Shown: positions 8,336-16,297 of the stretch, piece by piece
Layout: every line of letters begins with the position of its first letter
Numbering within the stretch: position 1 is the stretch's first letter
Origin: Palsa-504 sp050013055
Lineage (GTDB): Bacteria > Actinomycetota > Actinomycetes > Streptosporangiales > Streptosporangiaceae
Assembly (NCBI GenBank): GCA_050013055.1
Contig: JBEKGC010000002.1
Coordinates: 1 to 64,000 of the forward strand
DNA length: 64,000 bases
Direction: 5' to 3'
Notes under the pieces: generated by a model
The model's input: the letters and a program-made list of their open reading frames with translations, nothing else
The model's database searches: none
Told to the model about the DNA's origin: nothing
Program-made: the position numbers and the translations under genes

Positions 8336-9960
8336 GCGCCGGCGAGGCGCTGGCCTGGCCGGCCGGGGATGAGCAGGCAGCAGGCACGCCGGGCCGCACC
8401 GGGCGTGGCGTACCGCGCCCCCGCCGGTGGCTGGCAGCAGCCGCGTGGGTGATCGGTACCCTGGCCGCTTTCGCGTGTTACCTGCTCCTGGCGCGGACGC
8501 GAGCGGTCAATTCCGATGGGGCGTCCCAGGCCCTGCAGGCCTGGGACATGCTGCACGGCAACCTTCTGCTGCATGACTGGCGGCTGGGGGATGTCTCGTA
8601 CTACACCACAGAACTTCCGCAGTACATGCTGGTGGAGTCCTGGCGCGGACTGAACTCCGACGTCGTGCACGTGGCCGCGGCCATGACGTACACGCTCGCG
8701 ACACTCGTGGCCGCGCTGCTGGCCAAGGGTACTACCACGGGGCGTCAGGCGCTGGTGCGAGTGCTCATCGCCGTCGGCATCATGCTCGCGCCCCAGCTGG
8801 CCTCCGGGGTGAACATCCTCATCTCCTCACCGGACCACATCGGCACCTCCATGCTGGTCATGGCGGTCTGGCTGATCCTGGACCGGGCCCGCCCCCGCTG
8901 GTACATCCCGGTCATCGTCGGGGCCCTGCTCGGCTGGGTCGAGGTGGCGGACAAGCTGGTGCTCTTCATCGGCGCGCTGCCGCTCGCGCTCGTCTGCGCG
9001 ATCCGCGTCGGCCAGGCCGTGGCCATCGAACGCAAGCCACTGGCGGCGCAGTGGTATGACCTGGCTCTCGGCGCGGCGGCCCTCGTCGCGGCGGCCGCGG
9101 GCGTCCTGGCCGTGCGCGTCATCTCCGCCCACGGCGGGTACTACATGCCTGCGATCGTCGACCAGTTCACAAGCAACGGCACGACCGTGGCTCGCAACCT
9201 GGGCATGACCGGCCAGGGGCTACTGCTGCTGGCCGGCGCCGACTTTCTCGGGCTCCGCCCAGGAGCCAGTACCGACTTCATCGCGCTGCACGTGGTCGGC
9301 GTGTTGCTGGCGGCCTGCGGGATATGGCTGGCGGCGCGGCATTTCCTGCGGGACCGGGATTTGGTCGCTCAGCTGCTGATCACCGGCCTGGTCATCAACG
9401 TGATCGGTTACGTGTTCAGCACCGAGGCCAGTGTGATCTCGCAGACCCGTGAGATCGTGGCCGTGCTGCCGTTCAGCGCGGCCCTGGCCGGACGTCTCCT
9501 GGGTGGCCGGCTTCAGGCCTCCAAGCTCATCCCTGTCCTGCTCGTGGTGCTGCTTGGCTACCTGGCCGGCTTCGCCCGCGAGATCAGCCAGCCGCCGGTG
9601 CCCGCGCAGAACTCACAGCTCACCTCCTGGCTGCTCGCGCAGCATCTGCAGACCGGCCTTTCTGGTTACTGGGAGTCGAACATCGTCACCCTGACCAGCG
9701 GTAACCGGGTTCAGATCCGGCTCGTGGCCCTGTCAGGCGGACGGCTGGTACCGCCCGGCTTTGAGTCGAAGTCGGATTGGTATGACCCGAAGCTGAGCAC
9801 AGCGAACTTCGTCGTGCTCTCCCCGGGCGGAGGCGGGTATCCCGGCTTTACCGACAAGGGGGCGGCGCTGGCCACCTTCGGTGAGCCCGCGCGAACCTAC
9901 CATGTCGGTTCCTACACCATCCTGGTCTGGAACCGTAACTTGCTCACCGACCTCGGCTGA
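8332..9960 (+). CDS. Polytopic membrane protein, GT-C-like, paralogue A2
   Basis: A 542-residue family-A protein. A short leader is followed by a first helix near residue 45 and the outward loop VNSDGASQALQAWDMLHGNL with GDVSYYTTELPQYMLVE. About eleven hydrophobic segments follow. The C-terminal domain includes TSWLLAQHLQTGLSGYWES, SDWYDPKLSTANFVV and FGEPARTYHVGSYTILVW. The conserved acidic residues of the first loop (SD, WD, DVS, TELP) are all present, so nothing suggests loss of function. It overlaps B1 by 4 bp and faces C1, which ends 24 bp away on the other strand. The sugar donor and acceptor are unknown. Confidence 0.8.
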   Translation: MSAGEALAWPAGDEQAAGTPGRTGRGVPRPRRWLAAAAWVIGTLAAFACYLLLARTRAVNSDGASQALQAWDMLHGNLLLHDWRLGDVSYYTTELPQYMLVESWRGLNSDVVHVAAAMTYTLATLVAALLAKGTTTGRQALVRVLIAVGIMLAPQLASGVNILISSPDHIGTSMLVMAVWLILDRARPRWYIPVIVGALLGWVEVADKLVLFIGALPLALVCAIRVGQAVAIERKPLAAQWYDLALGAAALVAAAAGVLAVRVISAHGGYYMPAIVDQFTSNGTTVARNLGMTGQGLLLLAGADFLGLRPGASTDFIALHVVGVLLAACGIWLAARHFLRDRDLVAQLLITGLVINVIGYVFSTEASVISQTREIVAVLPFSAALAGRLLGGRLQASKLIPVLLVVLLGYLAGFAREISQPPVPAQNSQLTSWLLAQHLQTGLSGYWESNIVTLTSGNRVQIRLVALSGGRLVPPGFESKSDWYDPKLSTANFVVLSPGGGGYPGFTDKGAALATFGEPARTYHVGSYTILVWNRNLLTDLG

Positions 9961-9984
9961 GCGGCGGGACCGGTCCGCCCGTGG

Positions 9985-11280
9985 TCAGGACCCGCCGAAC
10001 CTGCGCTGCGACACGAGGATCAGGGCGGGCACGGTGAGGGCGGCGAGCCCGGGGAGCAGCCGGGCCCCGGCGCTTCGCCGGCCAGTGCCCAGCAGGATGA
10101 TCACGGCCAGCAGGTAGACCTCGATGAAGGATCGCAGGTCCGCATCGAGGCTGCTCCAGGTGCTCGGCGTGACGATGCAGATTTCTGCCAGGTAGAGGAC
10201 CAGAGCCACCCGTTCCTGGACCGGTGCGCTGGTGGACCGCAGGGACAGCAGTGCCACGATCGAGAACAGGACCAGGATCGCTAGCTCCAGGAGCCACATG
10301 TCGTACTGATCGAGCTGATGCGTGTTGAGGTGGGCGAGGTTGTTCCTCAGCGCCTGGAACGGGGCAATGAACGGTGCGCCCGCGTTACGGCCGCCGTCGG
10401 CCAGCAGGGGGATGTTCCCCGTCGCGGCCTTCACCACCGCCTGCCAGGCCACGAACACCACGGTGGGCAGCACCCAGGCGAGATCATCACGGCCGGGACG
10501 CTGCCTGCGGCGCAGCATGCCGATGACGCGGACGAGGGCGATGGCCGAGACCGCGACCATGACCGTCTCCCTCGTCAGCACGCCGTAAGCCAGCAGCAAG
10601 GCGGCTAGGACGGGCCGCCGGGCCCGTACGGCCAGCAAAGCGGCCAGCAGCAAGGCGGCGGCGAGCGGCTCCGCGGTATCACGGGACAGGCTGGTGAGGA
10701 GGCCGAAATAGCACGGCAGCAGCAGGCCGGCCAGCGCGTGCCTGCCGCCGGCCTGGGCGTAGACGGCGCCCAGATAGCCCATGGCGCCGATCGCGGCGAT
10801 GTTGACGGCGACCAGCACGACCGGGACCGCGGCGTGCTGGCCCGCGGACAATAGCCAGGTCACGACGGGATAGCCGATCCGCATGTACCGGTAGGACCGG
10901 TCCATGATGATGCCGTACGCCGTGTGGTGGAAGTTAACCGGATTGAGCGCCAGCCGGTAGAAGAACTGGCCGTCATAACCGTAGGCCGGTGCGATAGGTA
11001 TCCCGTGCGGCAGCTGGGCGGCGACCGTGAAGTGATGCCCGGCCAGGATGAACCAGCCGATGTTGCCGTGCGCCCAGGTCTGCCAGCGGGTCAGCACGAA
11101 GCCGAGCGCGGCGAGCAAGGCGATCAGGCCGGCCACAGCGGGCCGGTCCGTCCGGCCCGCCTGCGCCCGGGAGGCCCGCGGGTCCGTTCCGCCGGAAGAG
11201 CTGCCGATACCGGCGGTCGCACGGTCGGCGGACGTGACGGCTTCCTGGCCGTCAGGCATAACCGGCTTCGCGACCTGCAT
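9985..11280 (-). CDS. Polytopic membrane protein with YDGQFFYR motif, paralogue C1
   Basis: A 431-residue membrane protein read from 11280. The first helix (about residue 55) ends in LTRWQTWAHG, and the first outer loop reads PIAPAYGYDGQFFYRLALNP, then GIIMDRSYRYMRIGYP and WLLSAGQ. The YDGQF(F/Y)YRLAL(N/D)P motif is shared with C2 (17981-19228) and with predicted surface-glycopolymer GT-C proteins; the Asp is in the position of a GT-C catalytic acid. Eight or nine further helices follow, including LSRDTAEPLAAALLLAALLA and GVLTRETVMVAVSAIALVRV. It is convergent with A2 and divergent from the dehydrogenase gene. Function beyond 'probable glycosyltransferase' is not shown. Confidence 0.78.
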   Translation of the reverse strand: MQVAKPVMPDGQEAVTSADRATAGIGSSSGGTDPRASRAQAGRTDRPAVAGLIALLAALGFVLTRWQTWAHGNIGWFILAGHHFTVAAQLPHGIPIAPAYGYDGQFFYRLALNPVNFHHTAYGIIMDRSYRYMRIGYPVVTWLLSAGQHAAVPVVLVAVNIAAIGAMGYLGAVYAQAGGRHALAGLLLPCYFGLLTSLSRDTAEPLAAALLLAALLAVRARRPVLAALLLAYGVLTRETVMVAVSAIALVRVIGMLRRRQRPGRDDLAWVLPTVVFVAWQAVVKAATGNIPLLADGGRNAGAPFIAPFQALRNNLAHLNTHQLDQYDMWLLELAILVLFSIVALLSLRSTSAPVQERVALVLYLAEICIVTPSTWSSLDADLRSFIEVYLLAVIILLGTGRRSAGARLLPGLAALTVPALILVSQRRFGGS

Positions 11281-11589
11281 ACTGGGGTATCACGTGCTCC
11301 TGACCAGGCATGGTGCCATCCTTGACGAGTGCGGGCCAGGCCAGCCGTGCTGCGAGATCTTACCGTAGGTGTCAGCGACTCGCTGACAAAAAGTACCTAA
11401 CCCGTTGCCGTCGAGGGAAGGGCCGCCGGCCTGCTAGGTGACAGGCATGTGGGCATGTGGCGACAGCGGGATAACAAGACCATGCGCAGGATGTGCACAG
11501 CGGTAAGGTAAGGCGCCAGAGATTGTGACGCAGTTGCGCTCGTACGGTGCTCCCGAGGCCGCCGGAGGCCTGCTATCCCAGCCGGAGGT
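11281..11589. promoter_or_regulatory. Divergent promoter region between C1 and the sugar dehydrogenase
   Basis: No gene is seen in these 309 bp. The main structure is the palindrome TGTCAGCGA-C-TCGCTGACA (11370-11388), 9-bp perfect arms about one base, placed between divergent genes. Such a site suits a dimeric repressor controlling both directions; as a hairpin its loop would be too tight for a terminator. Confidence 0.5.
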
Positions 11590-12804
11590 ATGCACGTGAC
11601 GAAGTTGCCTGACCAGATCGACCGAGATGTGATCGTCATCGGGGGATGCGGGCACGTGGGACTGCCGCTCGCGCTCGCGTTCGCGGATCGCGGCGCCAAG
11701 GTGGCCATCTACGACCTGAGCGAGTCCGCGGTCGCCATGGTGAACTCGGGCCGGATGCCGTTCGCCGAGCCAGGTGCGGACGAGGTGCTGAAACGGGTGC
11801 TCGGCAACGGGCATCTGGAGGCGTCCTGTGATCCCGCGATCGTGGCCACGGCGGAGCACGTGGTGGTGGTCATCGGAACGCCGGTCGACGAGCACCTGAA
11901 CCCCGACCAGACGGCGATCCCCAAGGCCCTCGGCGGCTGTGCCGGCTACCTGCACGACGGTCAGCTGCTCGTCCTGCGCAGCACCGTGTTTCCCGGGGTG
12001 ACGGCCCTGGTGGAGAAGATGGTGGCCGGACTCGGGCTGGAGATAGAGGTCGCGTTCTGCCCGGAGCGGATCGCCGAAGGCAAGGCCATGACCGAGCTTT
12101 TCGAGCTGCCGCAGATCGTCTCGGCCCGCACCGCGGCAGGGACGGAACGAGCGTCCCGGCTGTTCGCGCGGCTGACCAGCAAGCTGGTGGTGATGTCGCC
12201 CGAGGAGGCGGAGCTGGCGAAGCTGTTCACTAACGTCTGGCGGTATATCAAGTTCGCCACCGCCAACCAGCTGTACATGATGGCTAACGAGCGGGGGCTG
12301 GACTTCGAGCGGATCCGGCAGGGGCTGGTCGCGGATTACCCGCGGGCGGCGGACATGCCCGCGGCGGGCTTCGCCGCCGGACCGTGCCTGTTCAAGGACA
12401 CCATGCAGCTCGCCGCCTATAACGACAACAACTTCCCCCTTGGCCACTCGGCGATGGCGATCAACGAGGGACTGCCGCTCTACGTGGTGCGCCGGCTGGA
12501 GCAGCAATTCGAGCTTGGTTCGATGACCGTCGGGATCCTGGGCATGGCGTTCAAGGCGAGCTCGGATGACATCAGGTCGAGCCTGTCGTACAAGCTCAAG
12601 CGGATCTTGGAGTTCAAGGCGGGTGCGGTCCTTTGTACCGACCCGTACGTCACCGTCGATCCTCACCTGCTGCCGCTCGACGAGGTCATCGCCCGGTCGG
12701 ACCTGCTCGTGGTCGGCGCGCCGCACCCGGAATACCGGGGCCTGGTGATCGACAAGCCAGCCGCCGACATCTGGGATGTGCTCGGCGGCGGTGTCCGGAT
12801 ATGA
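11590..12804 (+). CDS. Nucleotide-sugar dehydrogenase (UDP-glucose / UDP-ManNAc dehydrogenase family)
   Basis: A 404-residue cytosolic enzyme that oxidises a nucleotide hexose twice to the uronic acid using NAD. The Rossmann motif is VIVIGGCGHVGLPLALAFAD near the start; a further family motif is VVVIGTPVDEHLNPD. LRSTVFPGVT and AFCPERIAEGKA mark the substrate domain, and AAGPCLFKDTMQL holds the catalytic Cys and Lys. Then come GILGMAFKASSDDIRSSLSY and a C-terminal lid domain. Spacing around the Cys is closer to WecC/TviB-type UDP-N-acetylhexosamine dehydrogenases than to classical Ugd, but the exact substrate cannot be fixed. It heads the operon with the GT2 gene (ATGA overlap) and the epimerase, supplying precursors for the surrounding glycan genes. 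Confidence 0.88.
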   Translation: MHVTKLPDQIDRDVIVIGGCGHVGLPLALAFADRGAKVAIYDLSESAVAMVNSGRMPFAEPGADEVLKRVLGNGHLEASCDPAIVATAEHVVVVIGTPVDEHLNPDQTAIPKALGGCAGYLHDGQLLVLRSTVFPGVTALVEKMVAGLGLEIEVAFCPERIAEGKAMTELFELPQIVSARTAAGTERASRLFARLTSKLVVMSPEEAELAKLFTNVWRYIKFATANQLYMMANERGLDFERIRQGLVADYPRAADMPAAGFAAGPCLFKDTMQLAAYNDNNFPLGHSAMAINEGLPLYVVRRLEQQFELGSMTVGILGMAFKASSDDIRSSLSYKLKRILEFKAGAVLCTDPYVTVDPHLLPLDEVIARSDLLVVGAPHPEYRGLVIDKPAADIWDVLGGGVRI

Positions 12805-13565
12805 CCGAACGTCCCCGGGTTTCAGTGGTCGTGCCCGCCTACAACGAAGGCGAGGACGTCCTCAGCGTGCTGGACCGGCTGTTCGAGTCGGTGCGTCTGC
12901 CGTGTGAGGTGCTGGTGGTCGTCGACTCCGCCGACGACACGACCATTCCCGTGGCCGAGGAGTACGCGCTGAAGGAACCGCGGCTGAAGTACCTGGTCAA
13001 CACCTATGGCCCCGGTCCCGCCAACGCGATCAGGTACGGCATCGACGCGGCGGACGCCCCGGTCGCCGTGGTCACCATGGCCGACGGATGCGACGACGCC
13101 AGGCAGATCGACGATCTCGTCCGGCTGGTGGAGCGCGGGGTGGCGGTGGCCGCCGCGTCCCGCTACATGCCCGGCGGCCAGCAAGTCGGCGGACCGGTCA
13201 TCAAGGGCACGTTGTCCCGCCTGGCGGGCCGGTCGCTGCGGGCCCTTGCTCACGTCGGGACCAGGGACGCGACCAACTCGTTCAAGGCCTACTCCACCGA
13301 ATTCGTCAGGGAGGTCGGCATCGACTCAAGGGACGGCTTCGAGATCGGCATCGAGCTGACCGCCAAGGCCAAGCGACTGCGCAGGCCGGTGGCGGAAATC
13401 CCGACCATCTGGCTGGACCGGCAGGCTGGGGTGTCGAACTTCAAAGTTGCTAAATGGGTGCCGAGTTACGTGCGCTGGTATCGTTTCGCCTTCGGACCGC
13501 AGCTGACGGCCGAGCAGGTCCGTCAGCGCGGGCCCGGTTCTCAGAGCCAGCAACGAGCGCAGTAG
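12801..13565 (+). CDS. GT2-family glycosyltransferase, DPM1-like
   Basis: A 254-residue cytosolic GT-A enzyme. The start is the ATG at 12801 that overlaps the preceding TGA. The N-terminus RVSVVVPAYNEGEDVLSVL is the nucleotide-binding strand, VVVDSADDTT holds the first Asp cluster, and MADGCDDARQID is the metal-binding DxD-like site; RDATNSFKAYSTEF and DGFEIGIELTAKAKRL are the acceptor-side motifs seen in polyprenyl-phosphate mannose/glucose synthases. There are no membrane helices, unlike the GT2 at 30982. The likely role is transfer of a sugar from a nucleotide donor to polyprenyl phosphate or a related acceptor. The epimerase follows 17 bp downstream. Confidence 0.85.
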   Translation: MTERPRVSVVVPAYNEGEDVLSVLDRLFESVRLPCEVLVVVDSADDTTIPVAEEYALKEPRLKYLVNTYGPGPANAIRYGIDAADAPVAVVTMADGCDDARQIDDLVRLVERGVAVAAASRYMPGGQQVGGPVIKGTLSRLAGRSLRALAHVGTRDATNSFKAYSTEFVREVGIDSRDGFEIGIELTAKAKRLRRPVAEIPTIWLDRQAGVSNFKVAKWVPSYVRWYRFAFGPQLTAEQVRQRGPGSQSQQRAQ

Positions 13566-13582
13566 AAACGGCAGGAGACATC

Positions 13583-14608
13583 ATGGAGCAGGTTCTGGTC
13601 AGCGGGTCCGCGGGTTTCATCGGCGGGTACGTGGTCGAAGAACTGCTGAAACGTGGCTACGCGGTGATAGGCGTCGACAACTTCTCCAAGTACGGGAAGG
13701 TCAAGAAGTCCTACGACGATCATCCCCGTTACCGGCTCGTCGAAGGCGATGCCAGGGATGTCGGCCTGATAACCGGGCTGCTGACCGACTGCGATCACTT
13801 CATCGCGGGGGCCGCGATGATCGGCGGCATCTCCTACTTCCACACCTACGCCTATGACCTGCTCGCCACCAACGAGCGCATCAGCGCGGCGTCCTGTGAC
13901 GCGGCGATCGCCGCGCACCGGGATGGCCGGCTGCGCAAGGTCACCTACCTGTCCTCCTCCATGGTCTTCGAGAGCGCGGACGAATGGCCGTCCTACGAGG
14001 GCCAGCAGCGGGAGATCCCGCCGCCGCGGTCGTCCTACGGATTCCAGAAGCTGGCGGTGGAGTACTTCGCCCGGGCCGCGTGGGACCAGTACCGCCTTCC
14101 CTACACGGTGATCCGGCCGTTTAACTGCGTGGGCACCGGCGAGGGCCGGGCCCTGGGCGACGAGGAGATCCTGTCCGGGAATATCCGGCTGGCCATGAGC
14201 CACGTCGTGCCTGACCTGGTGCAGAAGGTACTCAAGGGTCAGGACCCTTTGCACATCCTCGGTTCGGGGGACCAAATACGGCACTACACCTATGGCGGTG
14301 ACCTAGCGGTGGGCGTGGTGACGGCGATGGAGCGCCAAGAGGCCAGGAACGAAGATTTCAACCTCTCCACCGTGGAGAGCACCACCGTCCGGGAGCTGGC
14401 CGAAGTCATCTGGCGCAAGGTGCGCGGAACCGGGGTGCCGCTGCGGCTGGTCCACGACGAGCCGTTCGAGTACGACGTGCACCGGCGCGTCCCGGCCACC
14501 GACAAGGCGAAGCGGGTGCTCGGCTTCGAGGCGACCACCACGTTGGACACCATGCTGGACGAAGTCATTCGCTGGATCGACGCGGCGATCAAGGCCGGAA
14601 CCATCTGA
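13583..14608 (+). CDS. NAD-dependent sugar epimerase/dehydratase (extended SDR)
   Basis: A 341-residue enzyme. The ATG at 13583 has GCAGGAGA upstream. The N-terminal GSAGFIGGYVVEELLKRGY is the NAD-binding GxxGxxG; YLSSSMVF is the Ser of the active site and SYGFQKLAVEYFA provides the Tyr-x-x-x-Lys pair. IRPFNCVGTGEGR and YTYGGDLAVGVV are typical of UDP-sugar 4-epimerases and related decarboxylases/dehydratases. It probably interconverts the nucleotide sugar made by the upstream dehydrogenase or a related one. It stops 2 bp before B2, so transcription runs on from sugar-precursor enzymes into the membrane-protein genes. Confidence 0.85.
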   Translation: MEQVLVSGSAGFIGGYVVEELLKRGYAVIGVDNFSKYGKVKKSYDDHPRYRLVEGDARDVGLITGLLTDCDHFIAGAAMIGGISYFHTYAYDLLATNERISAASCDAAIAAHRDGRLRKVTYLSSSMVFESADEWPSYEGQQREIPPPRSSYGFQKLAVEYFARAAWDQYRLPYTVIRPFNCVGTGEGRALGDEEILSGNIRLAMSHVVPDLVQKVLKGQDPLHILGSGDQIRHYTYGGDLAVGVVTAMERQEARNEDFNLSTVESTTVRELAEVIWRKVRGTGVPLRLVHDEPFEYDVHRRVPATDKAKRVLGFEATTTLDTMLDEVIRWIDAAIKAGTI

Positions 14609-14610
14609 GC

Positions 14611-16290
14611 ATGGCGGCTGGCGGTGATCGGATAACGGCGGCGCCGGGGGCCGGGGCGGTGAACCCGGATGTCCAGGACCGCGCTACCGCCGGCCCCGGC
14701 GAGGCGGCCGGCGGCCCGGCGGCGGGGGGCGTGCCCGGGTCGGCGGGGTCGGGTTCGTCGGGTTCTTCCGGGCGACGGCCGTGGTGGGTCTGGGCGATTC
14801 CTTTCACCGCCTTGTTCGCCCTGCTCAGCGTGCGGAACCGCTTCCTTTTCAGCACCCGCCTGTACGAGCAGGGCGATGCGGGCGCCAACTCGATCCTGAT
14901 CGCGCAGGCCAAGCACTTCACCCTGCTCGTCGGCAACTACTCGCGCGAGGGCTTCCACCACCCTGGGCCCGCCTACATGTACGTGCAGGCCTTCGGCGAA
15001 TACCTGTTCGCCGACGCCTTGCACGTGGTACCGACCGCGTGGAACGCGCACATGCTGGCCGTGTTCGCGCTGGACTGCTTCTTCGTCGCGCTGGCCGTCG
15101 CGGTGGTCTACGGCTGGACGCGCTCGGTGGCCGGCCCGGCGGCCTGCTTCGCCGTCTTCACCGGCTTCGCGATCGCCTACCCCCCGATCATCAATTCCGA
15201 CTGGATGCCGTACATGTACGTGCTGGCGTACATGGTGTTCGTGATCGCGGCCGGATCGCTCGTGGCCGGGCGCGCTCAGGACGCGTGGATCTTCGCCCTG
15301 ACCGGCTGGTTCCTCATCCACGGGCATGCCTGCTTCCTGTTCTTCGTGCCGGTCATCACCCTGGCCGTGCTCGCGGCCGTGCTGTGGCCGCACCGGCGCA
15401 CGCTGCGGGCGTCGGTCCGCTCGTTCTTCCGCGAGCGGCGTGGAGTCTGGATTCCGGTCGCGGTCATCAGCGCGGTCTTCGCGCTGCCGATCGTCGTCAA
15501 CCTGGTGCTGCACTGGCCGGGGGACTTCGGCAAGTACCTGTCCTACAGCAGTTCGGGACGGGCCGGCGGCCATGGCCTGCGGCAGGTGACGCGGTACGCG
15601 CTGTGGTTCTGGTGGCCGCACGGGCACACCTGGGTGGCCGGGCTTGTGCCGGTGGCGGGTTACGCGCTCGCGCTCGCTGTCACCGTCGGGCTGAGCCGCG
15701 GTCCGCTGCGCCGGCTCCTGCTCGCGCTGCTCGCCGTCAACGTGCTCTCGTCGCTGGCCTTCCTGTTCTACGCCGCAGTCGGGATCGACGACCTGACCGA
15801 GTACTACATCGGCTATTTCTACTGGTCAGCTCCCTTGGTCACGGTGCTGGTGGTGGTACTGGGCACGGTCGGGGCCATGCGCGCGCGGCTGGGTGCCTGC
15901 GTGGCGGTGCTGGCCGCAGTGGCCACCCTCGTCGTGTTCGCGGTCAACCCGGGCACGCTAACCCGCAGCACCAACGACATTGACGAGTCGCTGCCGCGGG
16001 TAGTGGCGACGCTGGCCGCGCGGGCGCCAGGTCAGCTGATCGTGCTGCATATCCAGCACGATGCCTGGGTCGAGACGACCGGGTTTCTCGTCCAGGCCGA
16101 ACGCACAGGGGTCAAGGTATGCCTGGACTACCCGCGGCTGGAGTTCCTGATGACCGGGCAGTTCATCTGCACGCCCGCGCAGGTCGCCAGCGGCCGGGGT
16201 TACTGGTTCTACCTGCCGCAGAGCATCCCGCCCGGCGCTCGTGTCATCCTGCGCTTCAGCCATGTCGCGGTGGCGCCCGCGTCGGGATGA
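14611..16290 (+). CDS. Polytopic membrane protein, GT-C-like, paralogue B2
   Basis: A 559-residue relative of B1. It has a longer Gly/Ala/Ser-rich leader of about 55 residues, then a helix, then RNRFLFSTRLYEQGDAGANS, HFTLLVGNYSRE and HHPGPAYMYVQAFGEYLF. The same helices follow, including WIFALTGWFLIHGHACFLF and YIGYFYWSAPLVTVLVVV, and the soluble end has LIVLHIQHDAWVETTGFLVQ and GQFICTPAQVASGRG. The first Asp/Glu-rich loop is kept. It sits directly behind the epimerase and 7 bp ahead of A3, the same B-A order as B1-A2. The function is unknown; a transferase acting on the outer face is the best guess. Confidence 0.8.
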   Translation: MAAGGDRITAAPGAGAVNPDVQDRATAGPGEAAGGPAAGGVPGSAGSGSSGSSGRRPWWVWAIPFTALFALLSVRNRFLFSTRLYEQGDAGANSILIAQAKHFTLLVGNYSREGFHHPGPAYMYVQAFGEYLFADALHVVPTAWNAHMLAVFALDCFFVALAVAVVYGWTRSVAGPAACFAVFTGFAIAYPPIINSDWMPYMYVLAYMVFVIAAGSLVAGRAQDAWIFALTGWFLIHGHACFLFFVPVITLAVLAAVLWPHRRTLRASVRSFFRERRGVWIPVAVISAVFALPIVVNLVLHWPGDFGKYLSYSSSGRAGGHGLRQVTRYALWFWWPHGHTWVAGLVPVAGYALALAVTVGLSRGPLRRLLLALLAVNVLSSLAFLFYAAVGIDDLTEYYIGYFYWSAPLVTVLVVVLGTVGAMRARLGACVAVLAAVATLVVFAVNPGTLTRSTNDIDESLPRVVATLAARAPGQLIVLHIQHDAWVETTGFLVQAERTGVKVCLDYPRLEFLMTGQFICTPAQVASGRGYWFYLPQSIPPGARVILRFSHVAVAPASG

Positions 16291-16297
16291 GCCGCAG

